DNA of 64,000 bases from Oscillospiraceae bacterium (GTDB lineage Bacteria; Bacillota; Clostridia; Oscillospirales; Ruminococcaceae): the NCBI GenBank assembly GCA_022787085.1, contig JALFVE010000040.1:17554-81553 (forward strand), read 5' to 3'. The notes under the pieces were generated by a model. The model was not told the origin of the DNA and made no database searches. It saw only the letters and a program-made list of their open reading frames with translations. How positions within the stretch are numbered: position 1 is the stretch's first letter; the number at the start of each line of letters is the position of its first letter. Of this stretch, positions 42,533-51,500 are shown piece by piece. The translations under genes and the position numbers were made by a program.

Positions 42533-43852
42533 TTATATAAACATTGTAAGGAAATGCGGAAGCGTAACTTTAGAATCAATCTCGCCAATATTTCCGCTGA
42601 CAAGCTTATACGCAACTGTCGGTGAAAAGCTATCAATGAACGAGTTCATCGATTTTGTGGCAGTGTTTCCTGCTTTCACCTCGATGGGTATCACTCCCCC
42701 ATCTTTTTCAACTATAAATTCAAGCTCTGAGTTATCATCAGGCTTATAATAATGAAGGGTATATCCATTCTTTACAAGGGTTTCTGCCACAAAATTCTCA
42801 TATATGCCGCCTTTGGCAAATCCTTTCAGATTGCCGTTAAGCAATGCTTGCTTCGTTGCAAAGCCGAACAAAGCCATAAGCAGCCCCGTATCATTGATAT
42901 AAAGCTTGAATTCATTATCCTTTTCATATGCGTTAAGAGGCAGCATCGGAGTTGTTGTATTACAACAGATATACGCCATATTTGCATCGTGAAGCCATTG
43001 TATGCTGTCACCGAATTTCCTTGCAGTGGCCTTGTTTTCCACTTCCGAATATTTGAATTTCTTGTTTTCCTTTGCAAGCTGCCTCGGAATACTGTCATAG
43101 CATTTTCTGACCTTAACCTTCTCTGCACCTTTGGCGTGCTGTGAGATATCATCTGAATAGGAAGCAAGTATCTTATCCTGTATCTCCTGGACCTTGCCAA
43201 AATCCTGATATTCAATAAAGTTAGCCACCACTTCGGGCATACCGCCCACAACAAGATATTCACGCAGGATAGACTCGAATTTCTGATTTATTTCGGGCGG
43301 TATCTTTTCCTTTGAATCAAAGAAGCTTCTCAGATAATCAATTGTATCGGCTTCATAGCCATAAGCCCATAGAAATTCCTCAAAATCCAGCGAATACATC
43401 ATTACAGACTTTTCATATCCTACGGGAACAGATTCCACTTCCTCAACCTCACGATCATCGTCCTGACCGTATGCAAGTCCAAGAAGCGAACCCGATGCAA
43501 TAATATCATATCTGCCGTCCTCTGCAAGAAATTTCAGCGCCGTTCTTGCATTTGAGCACTTCTGTATCTCATCAAGAAAGATAAGCGTTTTTTCGGGGAT
43601 AAGCTTTATTCCCGGAATATTGGCGGTAATGCGCTTGTATATCTCATTTGCAGACTTATCCCCCTCAAAAATGACTTTAAGACTGCTCTGTTTGTGAAAA
43701 TTTATCTCAATAAAGCTTTCATACTCTGCATTTCCGAACATTCTGACAAGATAGGTCTTTCCCACCTGCCTTGCACCCTTTATCAGCAGACATTCCTTTC
43801 CCTTATTCTTTTTCCAGTTGATAAGATAATCGTACATTTTTCTTTTGAGCAT
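42533..43852 (-). CDS. AAA ATPase with DUF4143 (AAA_14)
   Basis: The 439-aa protein has Walker A LIKGARQVGKTYLV, Walker B KTLIFLDEIQKCSNA, sensor ASGSLLG, and the C-terminal DUF4143 with a nuclease-like ELEFIVEKDGGVIPIEVKAG motif. This family is common and mobile in gut bacteria and may act in defence or addiction, but no activity is known to me. Start MLKRKMYDYL follows GAGG at a long distance. It is the only intact gene in the decayed island. Confidence 0.9.
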   Translation of the reverse strand: MLKRKMYDYLINWKKNKGKECLLIKGARQVGKTYLVRMFGNAEYESFIEINFHKQSSLKVIFEGDKSANEIYKRITANIPGIKLIPEKTLIFLDEIQKCSNARTALKFLAEDGRYDIIASGSLLGLAYGQDDDREVEEVESVPVGYEKSVMMYSLDFEEFLWAYGYEADTIDYLRSFFDSKEKIPPEINQKFESILREYLVVGGMPEVVANFIEYQDFGKVQEIQDKILASYSDDISQHAKGAEKVKVRKCYDSIPRQLAKENKKFKYSEVENKATARKFGDSIQWLHDANMAYICCNTTTPMLPLNAYEKDNEFKLYINDTGLLMALFGFATKQALLNGNLKGFAKGGIYENFVAETLVKNGYTLHYYKPDDNSELEFIVEKDGGVIPIEVKAGNTATKSMNSFIDSFSPTVAYKLVSGNIGEIDSKVTLPHFLTMFI

Positions 43853-43881
43853 AAGATTTACCGACCTCGCTTTCTGTCTAT

Positions 43882-43910
43882 ATTGTATCATATTATAGGC
43901 AGAAAATCAA
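43882..43910 (-). promoter_or_regulatory. promoter of the DUF4143 gene
   Basis: On the minus strand TTGATT and TACAAT are 17 bases apart. Three copies of an atgcata motif lie just upstream (about 43915-43990). Confidence 0.68.
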
Positions 43911-44012
43911 GTGTTATGCATAAAATTAGATATTGAAAAATAATATTTATGCATATTTTAAGGCATTATATTATGAGATTGATGCATATTTTCGGAGATG
44001 TATTATCAAAGT

Positions 44013-44041
44013 TTGACAACATTAAAAAACTATGCTATACT
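44013..44041 (+). promoter_or_regulatory. strong promoter with no protein gene behind it
   Basis: Perfect TTGACA and TATACT with a 17-base spacer. The next 170 bases hold only secondary structure before an IS element. Confidence 0.75.
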
Positions 44042-44047
44042 TATTAC

Positions 44048-44150
44048 AGCACCATTAAGGCTTGCAGAGTGTAGCTGCTTCGCAGTCAAGCTTATATCCC
44101 TTATAATGGCACAATTTTTCAACACTCATACTTAGGCTCGATAAAAAAAT
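44048..44150 (+). ncRNA. candidate structured RNA (or remnant)
   Basis: Behind the promoter, gcaccatta..ggcttg pairs with caagcttat..ataatggcac around a tight inner hairpin gctgc-ttc-gcagt. There is no clear terminator, so it may be the 5' remnant of a lost transcript. No known RNA family was recognised. Confidence 0.35.
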
Positions 44151-44214
44151 GAATGTTTACAAAATTCCATAGGATGCCAATCGTCCAAGGAATTCCGTGA
44201 ACATTCATTATAAT
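44150..44214. repeat. long imperfect palindrome beside the IS end
   Basis: gaatgtttacaaaattcc and ggaattccgtgaacattc form an 18-position stem with two mismatches around ~20 bases. It directly precedes the IS1595-like element. Confidence 0.65.
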
Positions 44215-44217
44215 AAA

Positions 44218-45321
44218 TTTAAAATCCCGACTTACAAACGGTGTATAAAAGTAGTATAATCACTTCAATAGGAAGTGATAAAAATGTCAAACAGAAGCAG
44301 ATCACAAAAAAGAACACCATGGGATGATTTACCAGAACCAACAATAATACAGGAGTTTCTTCAAATGCATTATGTGGCAAGATATGATCAGAGGCATCCT
44401 AAAATAAAAGATGCAGGTGAGAGTGAATTAATAAACTCATTCGCCCCTACAAAGTGCCCCTACTGTGAATCAGAAGATTTTGTAAGAATCGGATATGATT
44501 CTAATGGCATAAGGAGATACAAATGCAGCTGCGGAAAAACTTTCAAGCCAACAACCGGAACCATTTTTGATTCACGGAGAATACCAATTTGTGAATGGAT
44601 AGAATACTGTTTGAATATTTTTCGATATGTTAGCTTGAATGCAGATTCATGGAATAATCGGAATGCAATATCCACATCAAAATATTGGCTTGAAAAGTTG
44701 TTTTTGAACTCGAAAACTCGCAGAATAATGTTGTTTTAAGCGGCACAGTGTGGCTGGATGAGACTTACTATTCTCTGATGATGAGAGAACGTGTACGAGA
44801 TGAAAGCGGCAGGCTGCTGCGTGGTCTTTCCCGCAATCAGATTTGTATAGGAGTTGCTACAGATAAGAAGCACACGATATGCTTTGTAGAGGGCTTCGGT
44901 AAACCCTCACAGAAACGAAGCTATGACGCTTTCAAAGACCATATTGCACCGGGTTCAACTTTGATTCATGATAAGGAGAAAACCCATAAAAAGCTGGTAG
45001 AAAAATTGAATCTCAAAAGCGTCAGTTACTTGTCAGCAGAACTCAAATGACTGGCTGATAGTAAGAACCCACTTAACACTGTCAACAGGATTCATTGTCT
45101 GCTTAAAATGTTCTTAAATGCACATAGCGGTTTCAGTCGAGATGATTTGCAGAATTATCTTAACTTGTATTCATTCGTAATCAACCCACCATCTGACCAT
45201 CTTGAAAAGATCGAGAAAATCATTAAAATGGTTTTTGAAAATCCAAAATCACTCAAATATAGAGAGCAATTTGTCGGAATTACATAATTTTTGTACACCG
45301 TATGCAAGTTGGGATTTTAAA
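44218..45321 (+). mobile_element. IS1595-like insertion sequence, inactive
   Basis: The element is about 1.1 kb and bounded by inverted repeats of ~33 bp: tttaaaatcccgacttacaa at the left and its near-complement ending ttgggattttaaa at the right, both including the acggtgta core. Inside is a broken transposase. No convincing target duplication was found. Confidence 0.85.
44275..45287 (+). pseudogene. IS1595-like transposase with frameshift and internal stop
   Basis: The N-terminal part has a zinc ribbon (KCPYCESEDFVRIGYDSNGIRRYKCSCGKTF). The catalytic part starts GTVWLDETYYS. The frame shifts near a T run at 44700-44710 (LEKLF should continue LENSQNNVVLSGTVW), and a TGA at 45048-45050 interrupts before LADSKNPLNTVNRIHCLL. 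The element therefore cannot encode a complete transposase. Confidence 0.88.
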
Positions 45322-45339
45322 AAGAATCATATAATTTTC

Positions 45340-45368
45340 TTGTCGTTTTTTACAGAGTATGATACAAT
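45340..45368 (+). promoter_or_regulatory. promoter of candidate small RNA
   Basis: TTGTCG and TACAAT with a 17-base spacer, starting 19 bases outside the IS end. Confidence 0.65.
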
Positions 45369-45374
45369 ATTTTT

Positions 45375-45455
45375 TATAAATGATAGCTGAAGTCATTTTG
45401 GATAATTGGTATCACGCCAAGGCAGTGCTAATTGCCTTGACGGGTAATTTTTTTA
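45375..45455 (+). ncRNA. candidate small RNA with own terminator
   Basis: The predicted transcript is about 80 nt. It has a 5' hairpin (aaatga-tagctgaag-tcattt) and a terminator hairpin cgccaaggca / tgccttgacg (9 of 10 pairs, loop gtgctaat) followed by gggtaattttttt. No reading frame fits. It converges on the phosphatase gene, whose stop overlaps the terminator tail, so the RNA could also be read as a 3'-end antisense. Confidence 0.55.
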
Positions 45456-46181
45456 TCCTTTTCCCATTCCCACCGAAAAAATATCATCACCCTCGCTGCA
45501 AAGCCGTTCAAAGACGTCATCGCCGCATTTTCTGCGGATTATCCGTTCAGCTTCTCCGAATCGGGGAGGACGTTTTTTTGTATTGTGTGCGTCCGTTCCC
45601 ATTACCCCGATCATGCCGCTGTCTATCATATCCAGAAGCCTTCGCCTGCGGAAAATGCCCGCTTCTGCCAAGCTGTCGCAATTCATCTGACAGATAACAT
45701 TACCAAAAGAGCATAAGCGTTCAATATCCGAAACGGTATTCCCGAACTCAAGATACCTCTCGGCATGAGCAAGGATCATCCTATACCCGCACCTGTTCAC
45801 AAAGGTCATGAACCGTGCGTAAAAATTATCGTAAAACCGTTCAAAGGGCAGCTCAAGCAGGATATGCCCCGTTTCCCCGATGCACAGCCTGCCAAGCTCG
45901 GGGTCGTCCGCAAGAGAGGGATAAAAAAAGACCTCGGCGCCGAGGATAAGCTTAGGAAGGGTGTCTTGCGGCAGAGCCTTCCGAAGCATTTCAAAGGAAG
46001 CCTGTCTGCGGCTCAGAAAGCTGAGGATATCCTCCTTCTGCCTGTAAAAATGAGGAGTCAGCACCACCCTTTCCACCCCCGAAGCAACAAGTGCCTCAAG
46101 CATTTTTACCGATTCCTCTGCCGAGCCTGCGCCGTCGTCCATGCAGGGCAGGATATGTGAATGAAAGTCCGTCCGCAACAT
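45453..46181 (-). CDS. CpsB/CapC-like PHP-domain tyrosine phosphatase
   Basis: The 242-aa protein has the PHP metal motifs TDFHSHILPCMDDGA, LTPHFY, LILGAEVFF, ILAHAERY and GTDAHN. In Firmicutes such enzymes dephosphorylate capsule-regulating tyrosine kinases (CpsD type). No capsule genes lie nearby, so it acts in trans or on another target. It sits just outside the mobile island. Confidence 0.92.
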   Translation of the reverse strand: MLRTDFHSHILPCMDDGAGSAEESVKMLEALVASGVERVVLTPHFYRQKEDILSFLSRRQASFEMLRKALPQDTLPKLILGAEVFFYPSLADDPELGRLCIGETGHILLELPFERFYDNFYARFMTFVNRCGYRMILAHAERYLEFGNTVSDIERLCSFGNVICQMNCDSLAEAGIFRRRRLLDMIDSGMIGVMGTDAHNTKKRPPRFGEAERIIRRKCGDDVFERLCSEGDDIFSVGMGKG

Positions 46182-46397
46182 CTTCCGCTCCTTTCTGATA
46201 CATATATCACAATAATACTATATTCCGAGCTTTATTGTCAAGTAGGGCAAATTCTCCAATGCTTTGGATAAAAAGCACGAAAGTTCCGAACTTAAAACAT
46301 TTCAAATAATTTTTTGTATATTTTCACTGATTTTTATTCAAAAATGTTTTCAAAATGTATAAATTTCTCTTGAGGATAATATTTTTTTAAATATCTA

Positions 46398-46426
46398 TTG
46401 AAATTCTTGAATAAATTTGATATAAT
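46398..46426 (+). promoter_or_regulatory. promoter of the hydrogenase-like gene
   Basis: TTGAAA and TATAAT are 17 bases apart. Confidence 0.85.
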
Positions 46427-46476
46427 TAAATAAGAAAATTTTGCGCCTCGGCGTATTCGTTAGGAGTGTATATCTG

Positions 46477-48183
46477 ATGTTAGAGCTTATCGGAGTAAAT
46501 GAGGAAAGATGTATAGGCTGCAATGCCTGTATCAGGGTATGTCCCTCTCCCGAAGCTAATTCCATAAAGATCCTTGAAGACGGCAGAGCAGTCACCGTTA
46601 TCAACAATGAAAAATGCATTGCCTGCGGTGAATGTGTCAAGGTCTGCAAGGCTAAGGCAAGAGATTATGAGGACGATACCGACAAATTCTTTAAGGATCT
46701 CAAGGACAGAAAGATCATCGTTATCGCTCACCCCTCCATCAAGACCGCCTTCCCCGGCACCTGGCAGTCCGTTCTCAAGTGGTTCAAGCAGAACGGTGCC
46801 GACGGCGTTTATGACGGCTCCTACGGTGCGGATATCTGCACTTGGGGCTATGTGAGAGCTATCGAGCAGGGCAACGCAAAGAACGTTATCTCCCAGCATT
46901 GTCCCGCTGTGGTCAGATATATGGAGGTTTATCACCCAGATGATACCAAGGAGCTTTCTCCCGTTCACAGCCCCATCTCCTGCGAGGCTATCTACATAAG
47001 AGACTTTATCAAGAAAAATTACGCCGTTGCTGTGCTTTCTCCCTGCCCCGCCATGAAGCTGGAGTTTGCCGCAACAGGTCATGCGGAATATAATATCACC
47101 TTCAAGCGCCTGAAGGAATATTTCCGCCGCAAGAAGATCGATTTCACCAAGAATGTGGAAAACGGTCAGCATTATGACTTTGACGATCAGGTTCAGGGAT
47201 GTCTCGGCGGTATCTTCCCCTCTCCCGGAGGTCTAAAATTAAATCTTGCCATCAATATGCCAGAGATCGTGGCTATAAATTCCGACGGCGCCAAGAACGT
47301 TTACAAGGAGCTTGACGAATACTGCGAGCTCCCCTCTCACCGTCATCCTCAGGTGTTCGAGGCTCTCTCATGCAGCGGAGGCTGCGGCTGCGGCTGCGGA
47401 ATCGGCAATGAGGACGAGCAGAATGTGCTTGAGATCAAATCCATCATGCGGGAGGTGGAGATCGACGCCAGAAACCGCCGCAAGACATCTCTCAACGGTC
47501 TTGACAAGCAGTTCAAGGTATTTGACGACAGGATCAATCCCCGCAGCCTGATGAGAGACTATGCAACAAGCGGCAAGCCCGAGCCCCGTCCCACTGACAA
47601 GGAGCTGGAGGAGGCTTTCGCTAAGCTCGGCAAAAAGAACGATTATGACAAGAAGATCGACTGCGGTGCCTGCGGCTACAATACCTGCGCTGAGATGGCA
47701 TGGGCAATTTACTCGGGCAGAAATATCCCCTCCAACTGCATCAGATGCGCAAAAGCCTCTTCGGGAGGAGCTTCGCCCGTTCTTACTGCTGCGGACAACG
47801 GCAAGGCTTCCCAGATCGCTGAAAAGGTCAGCGGCTTTGCAAACAATCTCCTTGCGGATATCGAAAATATCTACGCAAGCCTTTACAGCATTGATTCGGC
47901 AAACCAGAAATCCGCTTCCATGTCGGGTATCGTTGTAAATATCCTCGAAAAGGTGGTTGGCTTCTGCTCCTCTGTGGAGAGCGTTGACTCGGATAATCTC
48001 CCCATGCTGGTTTCCACTCTCGAAAAGCTCCAGACTGCTGTTTCCTCCCTTAACGAAAATGTTACGGAATGTGCAACAGGCTCTGCTACCATCAGAGAAG
48101 CAATGCAGGCTGTTGCGGACGCAACCACCGAGCTTAATGTTATGGCTCAAGATATGGTTACCACCCTTGCGGATAAATACTGA
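46477..48183 (+). CDS. [FeFe]-hydrogenase-like protein, sensory type
   Basis: Two [4Fe-4S] motifs (CIGCNACIRVCP, CIACGECVKVC) open the protein. The hydrogenase large-subunit domain has ISQHCPAVVRYME, SPCPAMKLEF and ALSCSGGCGCGCG in place of the canonical TSCCPxW / MPCxxKxxE / ACxGGC. A further Fe-S motif (CGACGYNTCAEMAW..IPSNC) and a C-terminal ~130-residue helical domain follow. This matches the HydS-like sensory or group C/D hydrogenases rather than the catalytic HydA. The start ATG follows TAGGAG. The C-terminal helices may signal to a partner; none is adjacent. Confidence 0.9.
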   Translation: MLELIGVNEERCIGCNACIRVCPSPEANSIKILEDGRAVTVINNEKCIACGECVKVCKAKARDYEDDTDKFFKDLKDRKIIVIAHPSIKTAFPGTWQSVLKWFKQNGADGVYDGSYGADICTWGYVRAIEQGNAKNVISQHCPAVVRYMEVYHPDDTKELSPVHSPISCEAIYIRDFIKKNYAVAVLSPCPAMKLEFAATGHAEYNITFKRLKEYFRRKKIDFTKNVENGQHYDFDDQVQGCLGGIFPSPGGLKLNLAINMPEIVAINSDGAKNVYKELDEYCELPSHRHPQVFEALSCSGGCGCGCGIGNEDEQNVLEIKSIMREVEIDARNRRKTSLNGLDKQFKVFDDRINPRSLMRDYATSGKPEPRPTDKELEEAFAKLGKKNDYDKKIDCGACGYNTCAEMAWAIYSGRNIPSNCIRCAKASSGGASPVLTAADNGKASQIAEKVSGFANNLLADIENIYASLYSIDSANQKSASMSGIVVNILEKVVGFCSSVESVDSDNLPMLVSTLEKLQTAVSSLNENVTECATGSATIREAMQAVADATTELNVMAQDMVTTLADKY

Positions 48184-48198
48184 TATTCAAAATAATTT

Positions 48199-48232
48199 CC
48201 CTCTGTTTTCAGAACAGAGGGATTTTTTTTAT
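48199..48232 (+). terminator. terminator of the hydrogenase-like gene
   Basis: ccctctgtt pairs with aacagaggg and is followed by a run of eight T. Confidence 0.88.
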
Positions 48233-48282
48233 TGGGAAGAACGCTTGAAACCGTGATATTCCCGCCATGATTCTTTTTAATG

Positions 48283-48858
48283 CTATTTATTATAATAGCC
48301 CTTGATATTATTTACGGCAATTTTTTCAATATAGGCGATAAGCTGCTCATCGGAAAGCTTTATCTCGTCAAGAAGCCTGCGCTCGATCATCAGCGCTGCC
48401 GCTCCCGAATAAAATTCTATGAAAAAATCCACAAATTCCTTGTCTGTCTCCGCGGGGGCAAGCCCGAATTTATCCATGCAGTCGGCTATGATCTTTTCGG
48501 TGAGTATCGACATGAAATCTATAAGAAATCTGCTCACGTTTCTGTGCTCCACGGAATTGAGCACAGAAACACAGAAACGCTTATTATCCGCAAGATACCT
48601 GAGCATTTCCCTCAGCGTATCCTTCCACGAGACAGAAACATCATGGAGATGAACCGCCGTTTCCGCCTCCCATTCAAAAAGCCATTTCAGCAGGTCATAT
48701 ATATCATCAAAATGATAGTAAAAGGTCTGACGATTAAGTCCGCAGTCATCGGTAAGCTGCTTGATGGTGATTTTTTCCAGAGGCATATATGAAAGCCGCT
48801 TTTTCAATGCTTCGGCAAGCTTGTATCTTGCGGCTGAATCAGATGAATTTTTTGGCAT
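48283..48858 (-). CDS. TetR/AcrR-family regulator
   Basis: A TetR helix-turn-helix (LAEALKKRLSYMPLEKITIKQLTDDCGLNRQTFYYHF) is followed by a helical ligand domain with the DhaS-like/TetR_C type pattern. The start MPKNSSD follows AAGGG; the frame is open 15 codons further. A -10 TATAAT (48883-48888 on the minus strand) lies before it. It is divergent from the RND/GLUG operon and probably represses it. Confidence 0.9.
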   Translation of the reverse strand: MPKNSSDSAARYKLAEALKKRLSYMPLEKITIKQLTDDCGLNRQTFYYHFDDIYDLLKWLFEWEAETAVHLHDVSVSWKDTLREMLRYLADNKRFCVSVLNSVEHRNVSRFLIDFMSILTEKIIADCMDKFGLAPAETDKEFVDFFIEFYSGAAALMIERRLLDEIKLSDEQLIAYIEKIAVNNIKGYYNK

Positions 48859-48960
48859 AATAAACACATTCCCTTCACTCAGATTATACCATACATATGC
48901 CAAAAAAGCTATACCTTAATCGCCTCTTTTCCCTTTTCAACAAAACGGCGAATTTGTCTA

Positions 48961-48989
48961 TTGCCATTTATTACAAAATGCTGTAAAAT
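48961..48989 (+). promoter_or_regulatory. promoter of the RND/GLUG operon
   Basis: TTGCCA and TAAAAT with a 17-base spacer, in the 165-base divergent region shared with the TetR gene. Confidence 0.75.
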
Positions 48990-49022
48990 ATAATATAAAA
49001 TCATCACGAAGGAGTGAAGCTC

Positions 49023-51500
49023 TTGTCACAGAAGTTCCCGTCTCCTCCCGAGGAGGAAAATGAAAGCTTTATGTATAAGCTTGCCACGTTTATTGTAGAC
49101 AAGCGCAATCTGGTATTCCTGCTGTGGATATTTGCGCTTATTTTCAGCATATTTGCAAGCAGCTGGGTAAAGGTGGAGAACGATATCACCGCCTATCTCC
49201 CCGACACCACCGAAACAAGGCAGGGTCTTACCATAATGGAGGAGAAATTTACTACATATGGCACCGCCTCTGTGATGGTATCAAACATCACATATGAAAA
49301 AGCCGAAGCTCTGGCAGAAGAGATCGGCGAAATTGAAGGCGTTTCGGAAGCCGCTTTTGACAATTCCGAGGATCACTATAAAAACTCCTCTGCCATGTTC
49401 TCCGTTACCTTTGACGGTGAAGAGGACGAACAGGTAAGCATTGACGCCATGAACGAGATAAGAGAGCTCCTGGGCGGCATGGATGTGTATATTTCAAGCA
49501 CGGTAGGCAGCGATTCCTCAGCTCAGCTTGCGGCGGAGATGCAGACCGTGACCCTGATCGCCGCTGTTATTATCCTGCTTGTGCTGCTCTTCACCTCCAA
49601 GGCTTACGCTGAAATTCCCGTTCTCATCTGCACCTTCGGTGCCGCAGCGCTGGTAAATACGGGTACAAATTTCCTGCTGGGAACCATTTCCTTTATTTCC
49701 GATTCGGTAACGATCGTTTTGCAGCTTGCCCTTGCAATCGACTATGCCATTATCCTCATTCACAGATACAGCGAGGAGCATGAGCATCTCGATTCCAGAG
49801 AAGCCTGCATTACCGCTCTCAGCAAGGCTATCCCCGAAATATCCTCCAGCAGCCTTACTACTATTTCCGGTCTTATCGCTCTGGCTTTCATGCAGTTCCG
49901 TATCGGCTCGGACCTGGCAATGGTGCTTATCAAGGCGATACTTCTGAGTCTTTTGTCCGTTTTCACCCTTATGCCCGGACTTATTATGGTTTTCTCCAAG
50001 CTTATCGACAAAACCGTTCACAAAAACTTCGTCCCCAAAATTTCTGCGGTCGGAAAATTTGCCTTTGCAACCAAATATGTTATCCCGCCGCTCTTTGTGG
50101 GAATTGTCTGCGTGGCTTTCGTTTTCTCAAGCAAATGCCCCTACTGCTACGGCACCACTGATCTTGAGACTACCCGTCACAGCGAGCAGCAGCTTGCTGA
50201 GCAGAAGATAAAGGATAATTTCGGCTCTTCAAATCTTGCCGCCCTTATCGTTCCTGCGGGTGATTATGAAGCTGAGGGCAGGCTTATCAGAAAGCTTGAA
50301 AGCTACGATCAGGTGGATTCCTGCTTAGGACTTGCAAATATCGAAGCCATGGACGGCTATGTTCTTACCGATGCGCTGACCCCAAGGCAGTTTTCCGAGC
50401 TTGTGGAGCTGGATTACGAGGTCGCAAAGCTCCTTTATGCCGCATATGCCATCAACGATGAAAATTACGGAGAGGTAATTAACGGGCTTGACACCTACAG
50501 CGTTCCCCTTATTGATATGTTTATGTTCACCTATGAAGAGGTGGATAAGGGCTACGTCATCCTCGACGACGAGCTTATGGATACCCTTGAGGAGCTGCAC
50601 ACTGCTCTCGACAAGGCTATGCTCCAGCTCAGAAGCGAGGATTACAGCAGAATACTTGTTTTTCTCAATCTCCCCGAGGAGGGCGAGGAGACCTTTGATT
50701 TTCTCTCCGTCATCCATGAGGAAGCGGCAAAATACTATCCCGAGAATGTTTTTCTTGTGGGAAATTCCACCAGCGATTACGACCTTTCCTCTTCATTCGT
50801 AACTGATAATTTGATAATCAGTATACTTTCCGCACTGTTCGTAATCATTATCCTGCTCTTTACCTTCAAATCTGCAGGTCTTCCCGTTCTGCTAATTGCT
50901 GTTATTCAGGGAAGTATCTGGATGAATTTCTCATTCCCCTATCTCCAGAATACCAGCCTGTTCTTTTTAAGCTACCTTATCGTTAATTCCATTCAGATGG
51001 GCGCAAATATCGATTATGCCATCGTTATTTCCAGCAGATATATGGAGCTGAAGCAGGAAATGTCCATCAAGGACGCAATTACCGAAACACTCAATCAGGC
51101 GTTTCCGACAATTATTACCTCGGGCGCTATTCTGGCGGCTGCGGGAATCCTTATCGGTCAGCTTTCCTCCGACGGCACCATTTCCTCCATCGGCGTATGC
51201 CTCGGACGTGGAACCATTATGTCCATCGTGCTTGTAATGGGTGTGCTGCCGCAGATACTGCTGCTTGGCGATACCATTATCGAAAAGACCTCCTTTACCA
51301 TCAAAAAGCGTGAACGCACTCAGGTATCGGGCGGAAAAATTGCCGTTACAGGCAGGATCCACGGCTATGTTAACGGCAGGATCGATGCTGTTGTCAACGG
51401 AATTATCATCGGCGATGTGGACGCCAAGATCGAAAGCCGAAGCAGCGGTGAGCTTATTGAAGCAAATGGATCCGAGGGAAAGGAGGAGCTGAGACAATGA
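49023..51500 (+). CDS. RND/MMPL-family membrane transporter
   Basis: The 825-aa protein has two repeats of one helix, a ~130-residue extracytoplasmic loop, and five helices. The MMPL features are the first loop (VKVENDITAYLPDTTETRQGL), the TM4 proton-relay region ALAIDYAIILIHRYSEE and its repeat MGANIDYAIVISSRYMELK. The C-terminal tail contains a bactofilin-like short beta segment (GKIAVTGRIHGYVNGRIDAVVNGIIIGDVDAK), which is unusual. The start is TTG with AGGAG eight bases upstream. It overlaps the next gene by ATGA, so the two proteins are made together. Confidence 0.9.
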   Translation: MSQKFPSPPEEENESFMYKLATFIVDKRNLVFLLWIFALIFSIFASSWVKVENDITAYLPDTTETRQGLTIMEEKFTTYGTASVMVSNITYEKAEALAEEIGEIEGVSEAAFDNSEDHYKNSSAMFSVTFDGEEDEQVSIDAMNEIRELLGGMDVYISSTVGSDSSAQLAAEMQTVTLIAAVIILLVLLFTSKAYAEIPVLICTFGAAALVNTGTNFLLGTISFISDSVTIVLQLALAIDYAIILIHRYSEEHEHLDSREACITALSKAIPEISSSSLTTISGLIALAFMQFRIGSDLAMVLIKAILLSLLSVFTLMPGLIMVFSKLIDKTVHKNFVPKISAVGKFAFATKYVIPPLFVGIVCVAFVFSSKCPYCYGTTDLETTRHSEQQLAEQKIKDNFGSSNLAALIVPAGDYEAEGRLIRKLESYDQVDSCLGLANIEAMDGYVLTDALTPRQFSELVELDYEVAKLLYAAYAINDENYGEVINGLDTYSVPLIDMFMFTYEEVDKGYVILDDELMDTLEELHTALDKAMLQLRSEDYSRILVFLNLPEEGEETFDFLSVIHEEAAKYYPENVFLVGNSTSDYDLSSSFVTDNLIISILSALFVIIILLFTFKSAGLPVLLIAVIQGSIWMNFSFPYLQNTSLFFLSYLIVNSIQMGANIDYAIVISSRYMELKQEMSIKDAITETLNQAFPTIITSGAILAAAGILIGQLSSDGTISSIGVCLGRGTIMSIVLVMGVLPQILLLGDTIIEKTSFTIKKRERTQVSGGKIAVTGRIHGYVNGRIDAVVNGIIIGDVDAKIESRSSGELIEANGSEGKEELRQ

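Noticed and set aside
44013..44150. tracrRNA or CRISPR-associated RNA
   Set aside because: No CRISPR repeats, cas genes or IscB/TnpB-like genes exist in the window, and no repeat matches the hairpin.
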